64,000 nt of DNA, taken from NCBI GenBank assembly GCA_037126765.1, contig JBBCBC010000007.1, positions 28,343,667 to 28,407,666 on the forward strand. Direction: 5' to 3'. Position numbers and translations under genes: made by a program. Source of the DNA: Stenogyne calaminthoides (Eukaryota; Streptophyta; Magnoliopsida; Lamiales; Lamiaceae). Within the stretch, counting starts at the first letter, position 1. Every line of letters begins with the position of its first letter. The notes below the pieces were generated by a model. The model saw nothing but the letters and a program-made list of their open reading frames with translations. It searched no databases and was not told the origin of the DNA. This document shows positions 34,546 to 46,349 of this stretch, in pieces.

Positions 34546-36943
34546 ATGCCTTCTAAGAAACTTCCTATGTTCTCTGTTGAGAGCTACGATCTATGGAGAT
34601 TGAGAATGCAGCTCATCTTGTATTCAAAACATGAAAGAATGTGGAGAGTGGTTTTCGAAGGACCATTCAAATTTTTGTTGTGAATCCCGAGAATCACCGA
34701 TCTTTGAGAGGAATGATCCCAGAGATGAATTTCCAAAGCCTGATGATCAACTTACTCCTGATGAGAGAAAGTTAGTCAATTTGGATTACATTGCTAAAGA
34801 TACTTTGTATATCACTATTGATGATGGTGTTATGGGGATGATCTCTCATTGTGAAACTGCAAAGGAAATATGGAACACAATTGTTGTTATGTGTCAAGGC
34901 ACAGATCATATTAAGGAAAACAAACTTTCTGTTGCTATTGGAAAGTTTGATAGCTTTGAAATGGAAGATGGTGAATCCATTGACAAACTCGAAGTCAGAT
35001 TCACTAGCATTATGAATGATCTGAATGCTCTTGGGAAAAGATACCCACAGAGAGAAGTGGCACTGAAAATTCTTAGAGGATTATCTAAGAAATGGGATAT
35101 ATATTCTGTGGTGATTAAAAACACCAAAAATACTGATTCCATGCCATATCAACAAGTTTTCTCTGAACTGAAAGCTTATGAGTTTGTGATTGACAAGAAA
35201 ACTAAGAAATATGACAGCAAAGATGATTCTTCATCTAGCAAGAATGTGGCTTTCAAAGCCAAAGAGAAATCTTGTAAGTCTAGAGAGTCTGAGAACTCAC
35301 TTGCCAAAAATCGGGATGAAAGGGGAGGATAAACTAATCGATGGCAAGGAGGTTTGAAAGACTCAATAGCAGATATGAGAAATATAAGAAATATTACAGG
35401 AATCACAGGTACAAGAGAGACTCAGAAACTGAGGACAGATACACTGAGAAAAGGAAGGACCACAAAGCTGAAAGATCCTCATCCAAAAAGAAGGACTCCA
35501 AGGCCAAGGAAGAAAGTGATCAGGATGATGATGCCAACAGTTGCTATAACTGTCAAAACAAAGGTCACTTCCAATATGACTGTCCTGAGTTGAGTGCTAA
35601 AGAAAGAAAGGAAAGACAGGCCAAGAGAGACAAGAAGATCTTCAAACAAAAAAGGCTATGATTCTTTGAGGAAGGAGAACAATCTGAAGAAGGATCCAAT
35701 TCCTCAGATGAAATATTCTCAGATAGTGACAGTGATGATGTCTGCCTTGTTGCTATGGAGGAGGTAAATTCTTCTATCTCTGTTGTTGCTCCTACACAAA
35801 CACATGAGTTCTCAAGTTCAATCTATGAAATAATTTTGACGATGGATTCTTTTGAGAATCTTATGAAGGACTATTACGTGTTACAAGAAGCGCTCCTTTG
35901 AAACTCAAGAAGCGAGAACAAGGAACGGCATTGCTGAGAATCTGGGAAGTGGAAAGACTCTAAAAATGCTTTGAGATCACTTCTCAATTGATGGGAACTA
36001 CTGATGAACTAGATGTTCTGAAAGTACAACTCTCAGAAAAAGAGAAAGTGATAGAAATCTGAATGGAAAATTAGAGAAATCATTCGAGGAGATTAGATTT
36101 TATCGAGGCGAAGTTCAATGACCTCTTTGAGAAGCATGAGACTCTAAAGAAATGTGAGGATAGTCGCAGAGAAAGTTAGCTCTATTGAATTCTCAGATCT
36201 AAAGTGATAGATGAAATTGAGTTATCAAAGACCAAGAACTATAAAAATTTGGATTGGGATATAATCCAGGGGGAACCTCACAAGGTCTTCTGAATGCTGC
36301 TTCTAAGTGCACCAAGACTGTCTTTGTTAAACCAGTGACATCTAATCTTCTTACTGAAGAACAACCCAATGTTTTAGACAAGGGTAAAGGACCTATGATT
36401 TCAGAAAAACTGAAGGTTCAGGGAAGAAAGCCCAAACCTCAGGAAAATGCTAAAAAACCTGAACACTCAGTAGGAAATTTTCAGGACAGTACTTCAAAGC
36501 CTCAGGCTAAGAATACCAACCTGAAGAGATCTGCACTGAACCATCAGAGGAATTTTTAGAAGAGAAACAGTCAACAGAGATATTCTCAACTGAAAAGACC
36601 AAGTCCTCAGATTACTGAAAGACCCCAATTTCAGTACAGGCAACCTAAACCCCACTTGCGTAAGGGTAAAGGTTCCTTGAACCCAAGTCAGCAGAGACAG
36701 AGACCAGCTGCACCTAAGCCAAAGTACTTGAAAAAAAGGCCTGAACCCAAGAAGAACTATAAGGCTCATGTTCATGCTAAGGCTGGCACTCATACACAGG
36801 GTACTGCCAAGGCACCTAGAGTGGTGAATGTGTATGTAGATGTTTATGGGAGACAAATCAGCCACTCTAAAGTAATTAGAGTTGTTAGGCAGATTTGGGT
36901 TCCAAAAGGTATAGCTAACCTGGTAGGACCCTACACCAGATAG
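34546..36943 (+). pseudogene. SIRE-IV gag (gag-F)
   Basis: ATG 34546 gives MPSKKLPMFSVESYD. Indels near 34610, 34675 and 35325 break the frame. Open stretches are 34631-35332 and 35341-35661. The zinc knuckle CYNCQNKGHFQYDC (about 35541-35582) is complete, unlike in the other three copies. The region 35640-36260 is scrambled by small indels. The basic C-terminal part is readable again at 36254-36559 and 36656-36943, with one TAG near 36558. It ends YTR then TAG 36941-36943, with TGA at 36956-36958 in the same frame. Confidence 0.87.
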
Positions 36944-36958
36944 GTACCTAAGAACTGA

Positions 36959-39900
36959 TCTATTTTTCAGGTGAAGGAAAAGGGCACTAAGCTGAATGAA
37001 GACAACATAGCCCTGATGAGTGGAAATGAATTGACTCCTACTGTATGGTAACTGGACAGTGAATGTTCAAGACATATGACAGGATATAAGCAATTACTCA
37101 CTGACTATGTTGAGCAAAAAGGCCCTCAGATCACATTTGGAGACAACTCTAAAGGACAAACTGAAGGATATGGAACTCTTGAAGTTGACTCTGTTCATAT
37201 CCATGGTGTTTCATATGTGTCTGTTCTAAAGCATAATCTGCTTTCTATCAGCCAATTCTGTGACAAAGGATTCAGTGTTGAGTTCTCAAAGAACTTATGT
37301 TATGTAAAAGACAATGCTTCATAGAAAATTTTACTGACTGGTACTAGAAAAGGAAATGTGTATCATGCTGATTGGAGTTCAACTCCTAAAGATACGTGTT
37401 TGGTTGCAAAAAGTTCCACTGATACCAAAAAGTTCCACTGATACCAGTTGGCTATGGCACAAAATGCTGAATCACTTAAACTTCAAAACCCTGAACAAAC
37501 TTGCAAGATTAGCACTTTTTAGGGGGTTACCCAATGAAGTGTTCAGTAAAGATCACGTATGTGATGCTTGTCAGAAAGGAAAATAAATCAGAGCATCTTT
37601 CAAAAGCAAAGTAGATGTTTTCTCGATAGAATACTACATTTGTTACATATGGATCTCTTTGGTCGAAGAACACTGTGAGCACTATGGTAGGAAATACACA
37701 CTTGTGATAGTTGATGACTACTCTAGATACACATGGGTCATATTCTTACTCAGTAAGAAGGAGACTCGGAAAAAAGCGCGAACTCTTGAAAAGGCTCGGT
37801 CTGAGAAAAAAGAATCGAGTGTGGTCAAAATCGGATCGGATAAAGGAACCTGAATTTATCAACCATATTATATCGATTATTGTGTAAACCAAATGGAATA
37901 GCTCATGAAACATCATTTGCAAGGACCCCACAACAAAATGGTGTTCTTTGAAAGAAGAAATAGGACTCTAAAAGAAGTTGCAAGAACAATGATTCTTTGG
38001 CCGATATTCTAAGAGATTTTGGATTTGAAAGCTATCAACTTTGCATGCTACTCTCGGAAACGGATCCATCTTGACCAAGAATCAACGAAAAAAACTCCTT
38101 ATGAGTTGTGGAATGAAATGAAGCCTCTTGTTTCTTTCTTTCGTGTGTTTGGTTGCAAGTGTTTCATACACAATAATGGTAAAGATCGGGTTGAAATTTT
38201 TTTGATAGCAAAAGGCGATGAAGGAATATTCTTAGGATATTCTAAAGTTAGTAAAGCCTTCGAAGTTTACAAATGTAGGACTCTTATTGTGGAAGAAAAC
38301 ACCTCATGTTGTTTTGATGAATCTACTTGTGTTCGGAAAAAAAGGGGAAGATGACTCAGAGAACCGACCAAGAGAATCACCGGACTTAGCTTTGAAAAAA
38401 GAAGTCCTCACGAACACGAGAAGAAGAAATCAGTCACTTTCTATGAATGGAGTGAATCAGACTCAGACAAAGAAGTTCAGGATGGAAAAACTTAGGATGG
38501 TGAGACTCGGGATGGAAATTCTCCACTGAAGGAAAGCCAACACACTGAAGCTGATCAATCTGAACATATACCAGTTCAGACTCAGGTATGTAATGCCAAT
38601 GAAGATGAGGTCATAGCTGAGGCAAACTATGAATCTATTAACCAAGGGGGAACAAATGTCTCTGACAATGTTATGAATAGAATATCCCCTGAGGAAGATG
38701 ATTCCCTTTCTCCTTTTCATTATTCCCGAATTTGATGAGCGGCCCTGAACCTAACATTTCGATGTTGAGGATACTACTGAAGGGGGAACATCTACGAGAA
38801 AATGGTTGCATAGTCATCCTACAAGTCAGATTATAGGTGATCTATCAGAAGGTGTCAAAACAAGAAGGTTCCATGGAGAAAGTGCTTTGTTCCGCTGCTT
38901 CCTATCTGAAAAAGAACCTACTGAGATTGAAGAAGCTCTACAAGATTCATTCTGGATTACTGCTATGCAAGAAGAGCTGAATCAATTCACAAGGAATGAA
39001 TTTTGGGAGCAAGTGGACATACCTAAGAGGCACAATGTGATTGGAACTAAATGGGTGTTCAAGAATACGAGAGATGAAAACAACAACATTGTGAGAAACA
39101 AGGCAAGGCTAGTTGCACAAGGTTATTCCCAAGAAGAAGGCTTGGATTATGATGAAACCTTTGCACCTGTTGCAAGACTAGAAGCCATCAGATTGTTTCT
39201 TGCATATGCTGCCTACATGAAATTCACAGTCTATCAGATGGATGTGAAAAGTGCATTTCTGAATGGTGTGCTTAAGGAGGAAGTATATGTAGAACAAACT
39301 ACAGGATTTTGTCAGAGTGACCAAGTTTACAAACTCAAGAAAGCCTTGTATGGTCTTAAGCAAGCACCCAGAGCATGGTATGATACTCTTTCTCAGTTTC
39401 TTACTGACCATGGTTTTATCAAAGGAACTGTTGATAGAACTCTGTTCAGGATAGAAGATGGGAAAGACATCTTACTTGTTCAGATTTATGTGGATGACAT
39501 CATATTTGGTTCTCCAAATCATCAGTTGTGTGAAAAGTTTTCTACCCTGATGAAAGGAAAGTTTGAGATGTCAATGATGGGGGGGATGAATTTCTTTCTT
39601 GGACTTCAGGTGAAACAAACTAAGGAAGGAATATTCATCAATCAAGAAAAATACACTAGAGATCAAATTGCAAAGTATGGTGTACAGAATCGCAATACAG
39701 TTAGAATTCTTATGAAAATACTAACTACAAGATGGATCCTGATCCTGAAGGAAAATCAGTAAATCACACTGATTATAGAGGGATCATTGGATCATTGCTA
39801 TATCTCCTTCGCAAAGCGGACTTGATATAACATTTGTTGTTGGGATATGTGCAAGATACCAAGCTAATCTAAAAATTTAGTCACACGGAGGTCGCCAAAA

Positions 39901-40438
39901 AGATTCGAGAAATATCTTAAAGGCACTATGAATAGAGGATTATGGTATCAGTGATGATAACCTTGAATTAAGCGGTTATTCGGGATGTAGACTATGGAGG
40001 ATGTAGAATTGATAGGAAGTCTACCACAGGAACTTGTCAATTTCTTGGAAGTAAACCGATATCATGGTTTTCAAAAAAACAGACCTCAAGAGCAACCAAG
40101 ATTCTCTGAAGAAATTTGAATACATGGGCTGCGAGGAAGTTGTTGTAGCAAATTCTTTAGCTCGGACAACAATTGAGGGATTATAAGATTATAGCCAATG
40201 AAGTACCTATATTTTGTGATAATAATAGTGCAATTGCTAATACACAAATCGATGTGCACACCGGATGTAAGCATGTTGATATCGACATTACTTCATCGAG
40301 ATCATGTTGAAAAAAGAAAGACATCGAGAATGGAGAAAATTCATCTTCGATAAGCGAGTGACATCTTGACTAAACCTTTGCATTTGAATCAAGATTTTGA
40401 AATATCGATTGAATTAGGAATGTTGGATCGGTGAATAA
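36959..40438 (+). pseudogene. SIRE-IV pol: protease, integrase, RT, RNase H
   Basis: Protease reads LDSECSRHM, so the catalytic DSG is DSE, preceded by a stop where Tyr stands in SIRE-III. A duplicated aaaagttccactgatacc at about 37407-37444 adds bases. Integrase motifs CDACQKGK, HMDLFG, DDYSRYTWV and KTPYELWNE are present, with frame breaks from 37600 to 38420. RT is intact in one frame from 38806 to about 39720: WVFKNTRDENN, DYDETFAPVAR, QMDVKSAFLNG, YGLKQAPRAW and YVDDIIFG at about 39487. RNase H (39720-40438) is badly broken. The tail GMLD..E ends at TAA 40436-40438. Confidence 0.88.
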
Positions 40439-41055
40439 AGGCAAATCGAAAAAATTGAAGGTTTTCAGGTGCATGAAGGTTTTCAGATTTACTGAAAAAC
40501 TCAGGATAAAATTGAGAGTCCTGAACACTAAGTCTTGGAAAACTTATTAATTCTGAAGTTCAGTACTCAGTATTATACTGACATTTTATCAAGGTCAAAA
40601 CTTAGTAAGACTGATGGAGAAAATAAGTCTGAAGAAGTTGTTGACTCATGCACTTCATTTATTGTCCAAAACTGAATCTTAGTAATCATTAGCAATAAAT
40701 GACAAATACCTGAAGAAATAATTGGGCGGGACTTTTGAAATTCTCGAGGAAAGTCAATGATCTGTAGGAACAGTAATTAAATGCACTGTTCATTAATCAC
40801 CAAAAAGGATAAATTGGCGGCTAGATACTTGCGAAACCGTCCTTTCAAATACCCGTTTTAGCCGGTGTTTAATCTCAACCGTCGATTTCTTCATCTACGC
40901 GATTTTCCATAAATCAAAATCCTATATCCATTGAAAAGATTTCATTCAAGCCCTATTCCAAAAAGCCTTCATCTTCACAAAACTCTGCTTGAAACCCTCG
41001 ATTGCCCGAAATTTTTACCTATCTCAAAAACCCTTCACTCAGAAATTCTCCAAAA
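40439..41055 (+). other. Spacer between pol and ORF3 of SIRE-IV
   Basis: 617 bp closely related to 23065-23650 of SIRE-III (gaaggttttcag.tgcatgaag, gggcgggac.tttgaaattctcgagg). It has no coding content. Confidence 0.65.
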
Positions 41056-42829
41056 AAACACTCTCAGTATAAGACAAACTCGTCATTTCCAATAAACCTT
41101 GGTACAAATATGTCATTTCTCTAGAAAGCACATCCAATGCAACTCACGGGGAGGAGGCATTGCATATGATTCATTTGGCAAAGCTTACATGCCTGGTCGC
41201 AAATCAACCAGAGGCCGAATATGCAAAAGAGGTAATTGAGTTTGTTTCTAATATGCAGTTAGATGATGAGAATTGCATAGAGTCTCAGATTACAGTCTCG
41301 CATTTGGAGCATGGTTTGAAATATGTGGATTTTGTTAGGGAATTTTATATTATTCCTAAGAATCAATGCCATATATGAGTTAAGTGATAGAGGTGAAGAC
41401 CTACGGTATACATGATGGGTAGGGAACAAGAGTATTTGGATAAAATTCTTCGAGCATCCCAGTAAAGTTTGAAGCTACGTTGAATAAAAGCATTTGAAGA
41501 CTAAATATTGAGTATTGTTGGATATTGTAAGCAAATGCATCATGAGTAGATCTGGTAGTTTGAGCAGGATAAGCATGCCTAAGTTAAGGCTAATGGCGGC
41601 GATTGAAGATTCACCTACTGCGACATTCAATTGGTTGCACTATTTGATCAAGGTGGTGAGTGATCAAGCCAAACACATTCAGAAGGTGAATGTCTCTGTA
41701 GTTGTCAAAGGAAAAATTCTACATGCAACCAAGATTGCATTTATCTTGGAAACATGCAGAGAAAAGGAGGACATTTTTGTCGATTCCACTTCCTTTCCAA
41801 AGTCAAAAATCATGTTCAAACCAACGAAGAAGACTTTGAGAGGAAAGAAAGAGAAAAAACACTTGAGTCTCGGAGGGGATGGCCAAGAAGAAACGAAAGT
41901 AAGATACAACAAATGGTGGAGTAGGTCGGAAATAAGACAATCCGCCTCGAAATCCATCGAGGAAACTAATGAAGAAGCCAAACAAGCTAGGGGAAAGCCC
42001 TAATGCAAATTAAAAGGAGAAAGGTGAGCGAAGAAGAAAAAATATGGCTCCTCGAAGCAGAAAAGCTTCAAACGATTGGAGAAAAGGAGGCCAGTGAAAT
42101 TGAAGAAACTCAACCTGAAGGCCAGCAAGGGTTGAAATCTCCACTACAGGTTCTTGCCCAGGTGGTGACAAATGTGCAGGAGCAAGTAACTGAGGAATAG
42201 GTTTTTTCTGAGGTACTCGAAACCTCTCTGAGCTCAGATAAAATATCTCAGAAAATCTTCAAGGGACCTCAGATCCCTACTGAAGAAAGACCTGTTCAGA
42301 CGTCAGATCAGTCTAAACCTCAAGAATTGCTAAACTTGGATGCGCTTCTGAATGAACCATTTCTTGAACCATTTCTGGAACTCATACAATCTGAGGCTAC
42401 TGCTCCTGAAAGCCCAAGATTGAAGAAGGGAAAAGCTGAATAGACTGAATGGCGAAGCAAGGGGGAACGGCTCATCTTGGACAGATACCCTGAGCTGAAT
42501 GCCTATGCTGACCTTCAGGATATGTTCTTCAGGCTCAGAACGATAGTGTATATTCTGAATCAAACACTCCCGGAGATGCTGAACATTGCTTCATATAGAG
42601 GAGAAGAGTGGTGGAATGCTGAGACAGCTGCTATAACTGAATTCTCAGGTTTCAGGAAAACCAAGATGAGAATGAAAGTAGGGGATTTTGATGAATTGGT
42701 GAAAAAGAAGCTAGCTGAAAAGAAAGCTACTGAAGGAGTAGATGCTTAGCTCTCATGATCAAAACAAAGATAAGGATAAGGGAGATTCTTTGGTCCCGAA
42801 TAGGAAAACCCATGAAGAAGGAAATACCA
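41056..42829 (+). pseudogene. SIRE-IV ORF3, 5' part
   Basis: Homologous to the other two ORF3 copies. The start codon is replaced by aac-like sequence near 41056. HMIHLAKLTCLVANQPEAEYAKEV and VDFVREFYIIPKN are readable from 41160, LDIVSKCIMS to FILETC from 41515 to 41750, and RLILDRYPELNAYADLQDMF and FSGFRKTKMRMK from 42466 to 42690. Several frame breaks lie at 41370-41510 and 41840-42060, and TAG at 42198 and 42442. The acidic/lysine linker is still recognisable to about 42829, where the solo LTR enters. It resumes at about 46350. Confidence 0.78.
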
Positions 42830-43589
42830 TGTAATGCATATAAAAAGGGGTGAGGGATGGAGTGATTCCAATTCTTTTTTGCTTTTAAGAACGATGTGTG
42901 TTTTGCTTATAATCGAATGCATATGGCAAGTAAGAACATAAAGCAAAGAAAGAACAAAACGATTTTATAGTGGTTTGAGTCCAACTCCTACATTCACTCT
43001 TCCCTTCATGGGGCACCAACTTAACCAATTTGGACTTAGTTTAACGTGTTAGTCAACACCCAACAAATGTTTGAGGGGAGTTCACACTCAAACGGGATTT
43101 ATCTCCCTCGGGATTGCCTACCCTCCCTTTCGGGATTTCTAGATGTTTCCGAAGTTCACACTCACCTACAAACTTATCCTACCAAACTGATTTGGGTAAG
43201 GTTTGTTTGGTTTCCAACTAGGTTGAGATTTTCCCTTACATTTGTTTAGCCTTAATGTTAAGGATGGGAAAATCTCTATAAGCTTAGGATATTACATTTG
43301 TGCTTAGATATAGGGTAGAACACTCTAAATATATGCGTGTATTTCTTGCTCAGTGTTCTATGGTAGGTATGCTTGAGTATATGGCTCTTGGCTCTGTAGC
43401 ATCTTTTTCCACATTCTCCACCACCACGAATAATGAAGGAAGAACTTGTATTTATAGTGTGGATTTGAATGTTACCGTTGGATGGAGTCTCATTCAAATC
43501 CATACTATTCTGTAGCTTCTGCAGCTTTTTTAGGCTGATTGTCTTCCTCTCATTAGTCCACGTCAGCTGAATCTAACGGATATAATCTT

Positions 43590-43790
43590 CAGAATCTTCT
43601 GAGTCTTCAGGTTTCTCTGAGTCTTCAGGATTCTTCTGAGTCTTCAGGTTTCTCTGAGTCTTCAGGATTCTTCTGAGTCTTCAGGTTTCTCTGAGCCTTC
43701 AGGTTCCTCTGAGGCTTCAAGATTCTTCTGAGTCTCAGGATTCTTCTGAGCCTCAGGATTCTTCTCGACCTCGGGTTTTGATTGTTGAGA
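43590..43790 (-). repeat. Minisatellite in the solo LTR
   Basis: About ten alternating units on the minus strand of the type gaagactcagaagaatcct and gaagactcagagaaacct. The core gaagactcagaaga is the same as in the U3 minisatellites of SIRE-II, -III and -IV, although the rest of the LTR is much diverged. Confidence 0.85.
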
Positions 43791-44183
43791 CTTCTCTTGT
43801 GGACCTTATCGTCCAGGCATCTTGACACTCGGGCTAAGCGAGTTCGGCTCTTGACCGGACATCGACCCCCTCGGTCACTTGCACTTTCGGACTAACCGAA
43901 CATCGATGGCGTTCGATTCTCGATGAACATATTTTCAGATGACTTCTCTTCTGATGACTTCTCGCTTGATCGATGGTATCTGATTTCTTGTTTTCGATAT
44001 CGATTTCTTCTGCTTTGATCGATCGGCTCACATGATCGGATCGAATATAATATCAGTCAACATATCGGTTTATCTGCATCGATTAGTACATCGAGGTTAG
44101 CATATTAGGTTAGCATATCAAGTTAGCTTATCGATCTCAATCCGCGTCGATCTCGTCGGTCTCATCCCTTTCCTCTTACGATC

Positions 44184-46049
44184 GCAACCTTCATTTGGGG
44201 AATAAGTTACCACAGATCTATTTGGGGTGAATATTTAAATACAAATTTAATTCTTTAATTATTACTAGCATGAATTAATCCTATATTAATTCAAATAATA
44301 ATCCAACAACATATCATGCATATAATAATTCACGTAAAACCCCGCGATGCGACCAAATTCTACGAGTTTACGTGAACGTTACCTCTTGGGATGTCAGCGG
44401 TATGGTGATTAGACTAACCGCAAGGACTTCCCAAGTATTCCTTAGTCCTCGTTCTACTATCCGGTGGAAGGATTCTTGTGAACGATTTAACAAAAAGAAA
44501 AAATAAATATGTTGCACCACCATTTTGTGGATTTACTAATTTTTCCAAAGACATGGAATTGTACTTGGGAATGAAAGAATCATCCCTATTTATAGGTGAG
44601 AGGTGGTCGAAATTTTTGATGAAAAATCAATGTGGGAAAAGACTTTTCTTGATCACCAAGAAATCTTGAATATATCTCCTATATTCTTTTTTTCCATAAT
44701 TAAAATATTCTACAAAAATCCCACCTCCTCAAATTATGGAATTATTTTTTAGAAAATATAGTCTTGCAAGAAACCAAGATTTAGATCTTCTTGAATTTAT
44801 GAGATATTCTTGTATTTCAAGAAATACATATCTTCCATAATATCTTTTCAAGAAAATCAAGAAAATCTTTCTTGCCCTATATCTTCAAAAAAGAAAAACA
44901 CTATATAGATAACCAAGTTGGAGATTTCTTGAATTTAATGAGATAATCTTGTATTCCAAGAATACATATCTTCATTCCATAACAAAATTCAAAGAAAATC
45001 TTTCTCCCAACTATATCTATAATTTTGAAATTTTATAGGAAAAATAAGCAACAATATTTATTTTATTTTAATCACCTTTTCAGTTAATGAACTATATGTT
45101 GGGCTACTCAGGGGGCCTTTAGGAGAATTAAGATTGGACCTTCTAATGGACCTTGAATATCTAATATTGAGCCACAATATAATTCAAGCCCATAAATATT
45201 AATTAATCCAACTACATAATTAATATTGCACTATCCATCTTAACCCATATTACAGTCAATATGACTCCTGGTCATTATTTCCCGTGTTTAAGATTATCTA
45301 GCCCATTAATTAATTCAAGCCACTGAAATAACTTTCCATTAATTAATATCTTTTATCTTTGGTCAAGGAACAGGTTCAACATTATTATCCATACCGAAAA
45401 CTAATTCCACTTGCAAGATTTGGTATGATAAAGCTTATGAACCTCCCAAGGGGGCAAATCAAACAAGCGTACTTGCACACGATTCTTCGTATTAAATCTT
45501 AGCAATCACATGTGACTAATAATATTGTCCAAGATAAAAAGTATTGAATCTCATTGATTCGCTACCCATGATAAGTCAAAGCAATAGTTACCAATCCCAC
45601 GTGATCCTATTTAAGGAGCGAAGGTTAAGAAATAACGAACCCTTCGAGGTCTAATTCTTCCTTGTTCGATTCTCGAAGAATTTATCCTCTCAGTAGGTCC
45701 TATTCGATTGCATCGGTCATGCACTCATTGTAATCTCTTGGTCAAGATAAGCCAATCCGAGGCCTTACACTTCAACCTTTCACGATGGGTTGTTCATTTC
45801 CATCTAGGTCATGAATAGAGTACTTTTAGTTACAAGGAACTGTTAATTTAATCTTCTGTGATCTGGTATCACTAAATTAACTACAATGTAACACGTACTA
45901 CTTATTGAACAATTATGCAGTAAATATATGTAACATTCAATAATATTTAAAGCATCGATGATAAACAATTTATTGATAAATAAGTCCGAAAATTGGTTTC
46001 GATTATACAAAGTAAAAAGCATACTTTCAAATTATAATCCCAACAACCT
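44184..46049 (-). repeat. AT-rich insert within the solo LTR, probably a copia solo LTR
   Basis: About 1.87 kb with no coding frame. On the minus strand it contains a start-like TGTTGGGATTATAATTTG at 46045. The other end (near 44195, ccccaaatga on the minus strand) is not a clear CA end. The 12 bases cctcttacgatc stand at both edges (44172-44183 and 46050-46061) and could be a duplication. Long AT-rich LTRs without genes are common in plant copia elements. The exact family and ends are unresolved, partly because both edges lie in corrupted-looking sequence. Confidence 0.5.
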
Positions 46050-46349
46050 CCTCTTACGATCCGGTCATCGATCGGGTCATCTGGTCATCGATCTTACGAT
46101 CACCGGCTTAGCTTTTTCTTTTTTTCGATTTTGCTCAAATTTCATGATTAACTCGGAACTCATCTTACTCATCGATCTCGTCGGTCTCATCTGTAGCCTC
46201 GTCTGATCTCGATCGTCTTCATCTAATTTCATGCGTTCCCCCTCAACTTGTTCACTCGTTCCCCCTCATCTTGTTATCTGTAGATTAGCTTCAAAAACAC
46301 AAGTTGATAATGTTTTGGCATAATTCATCAAAACTAAAATATCCCAACA

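Larger units (their letters stand above)
42830..46349 (-). repeat. Solo LTR of a related SIRE-like subfamily, minus strand, itself interrupted
   Basis: On the minus strand it starts TGTTGGGATATTTTAG (46349) and ends ATGCATTACA (42830). Its own sequence is about 1.65 kb after removing the inner insert. The layout mirrors the SIRE LTRs: a minisatellite of gaagactcagaagaatcct units (43590-43790), a cactataaatac TATA box near 43452, accctagttggaaacca-like sequence near 43225 and an accactataa.tcg.tttgttctttctttgc-like block near 42960. No second copy or internal region is present, so it is a solo LTR left by LTR-LTR recombination. The flanking five bases (tacca and tagat) do not match. The outer ends are therefore approximate. 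Confidence 0.68.
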
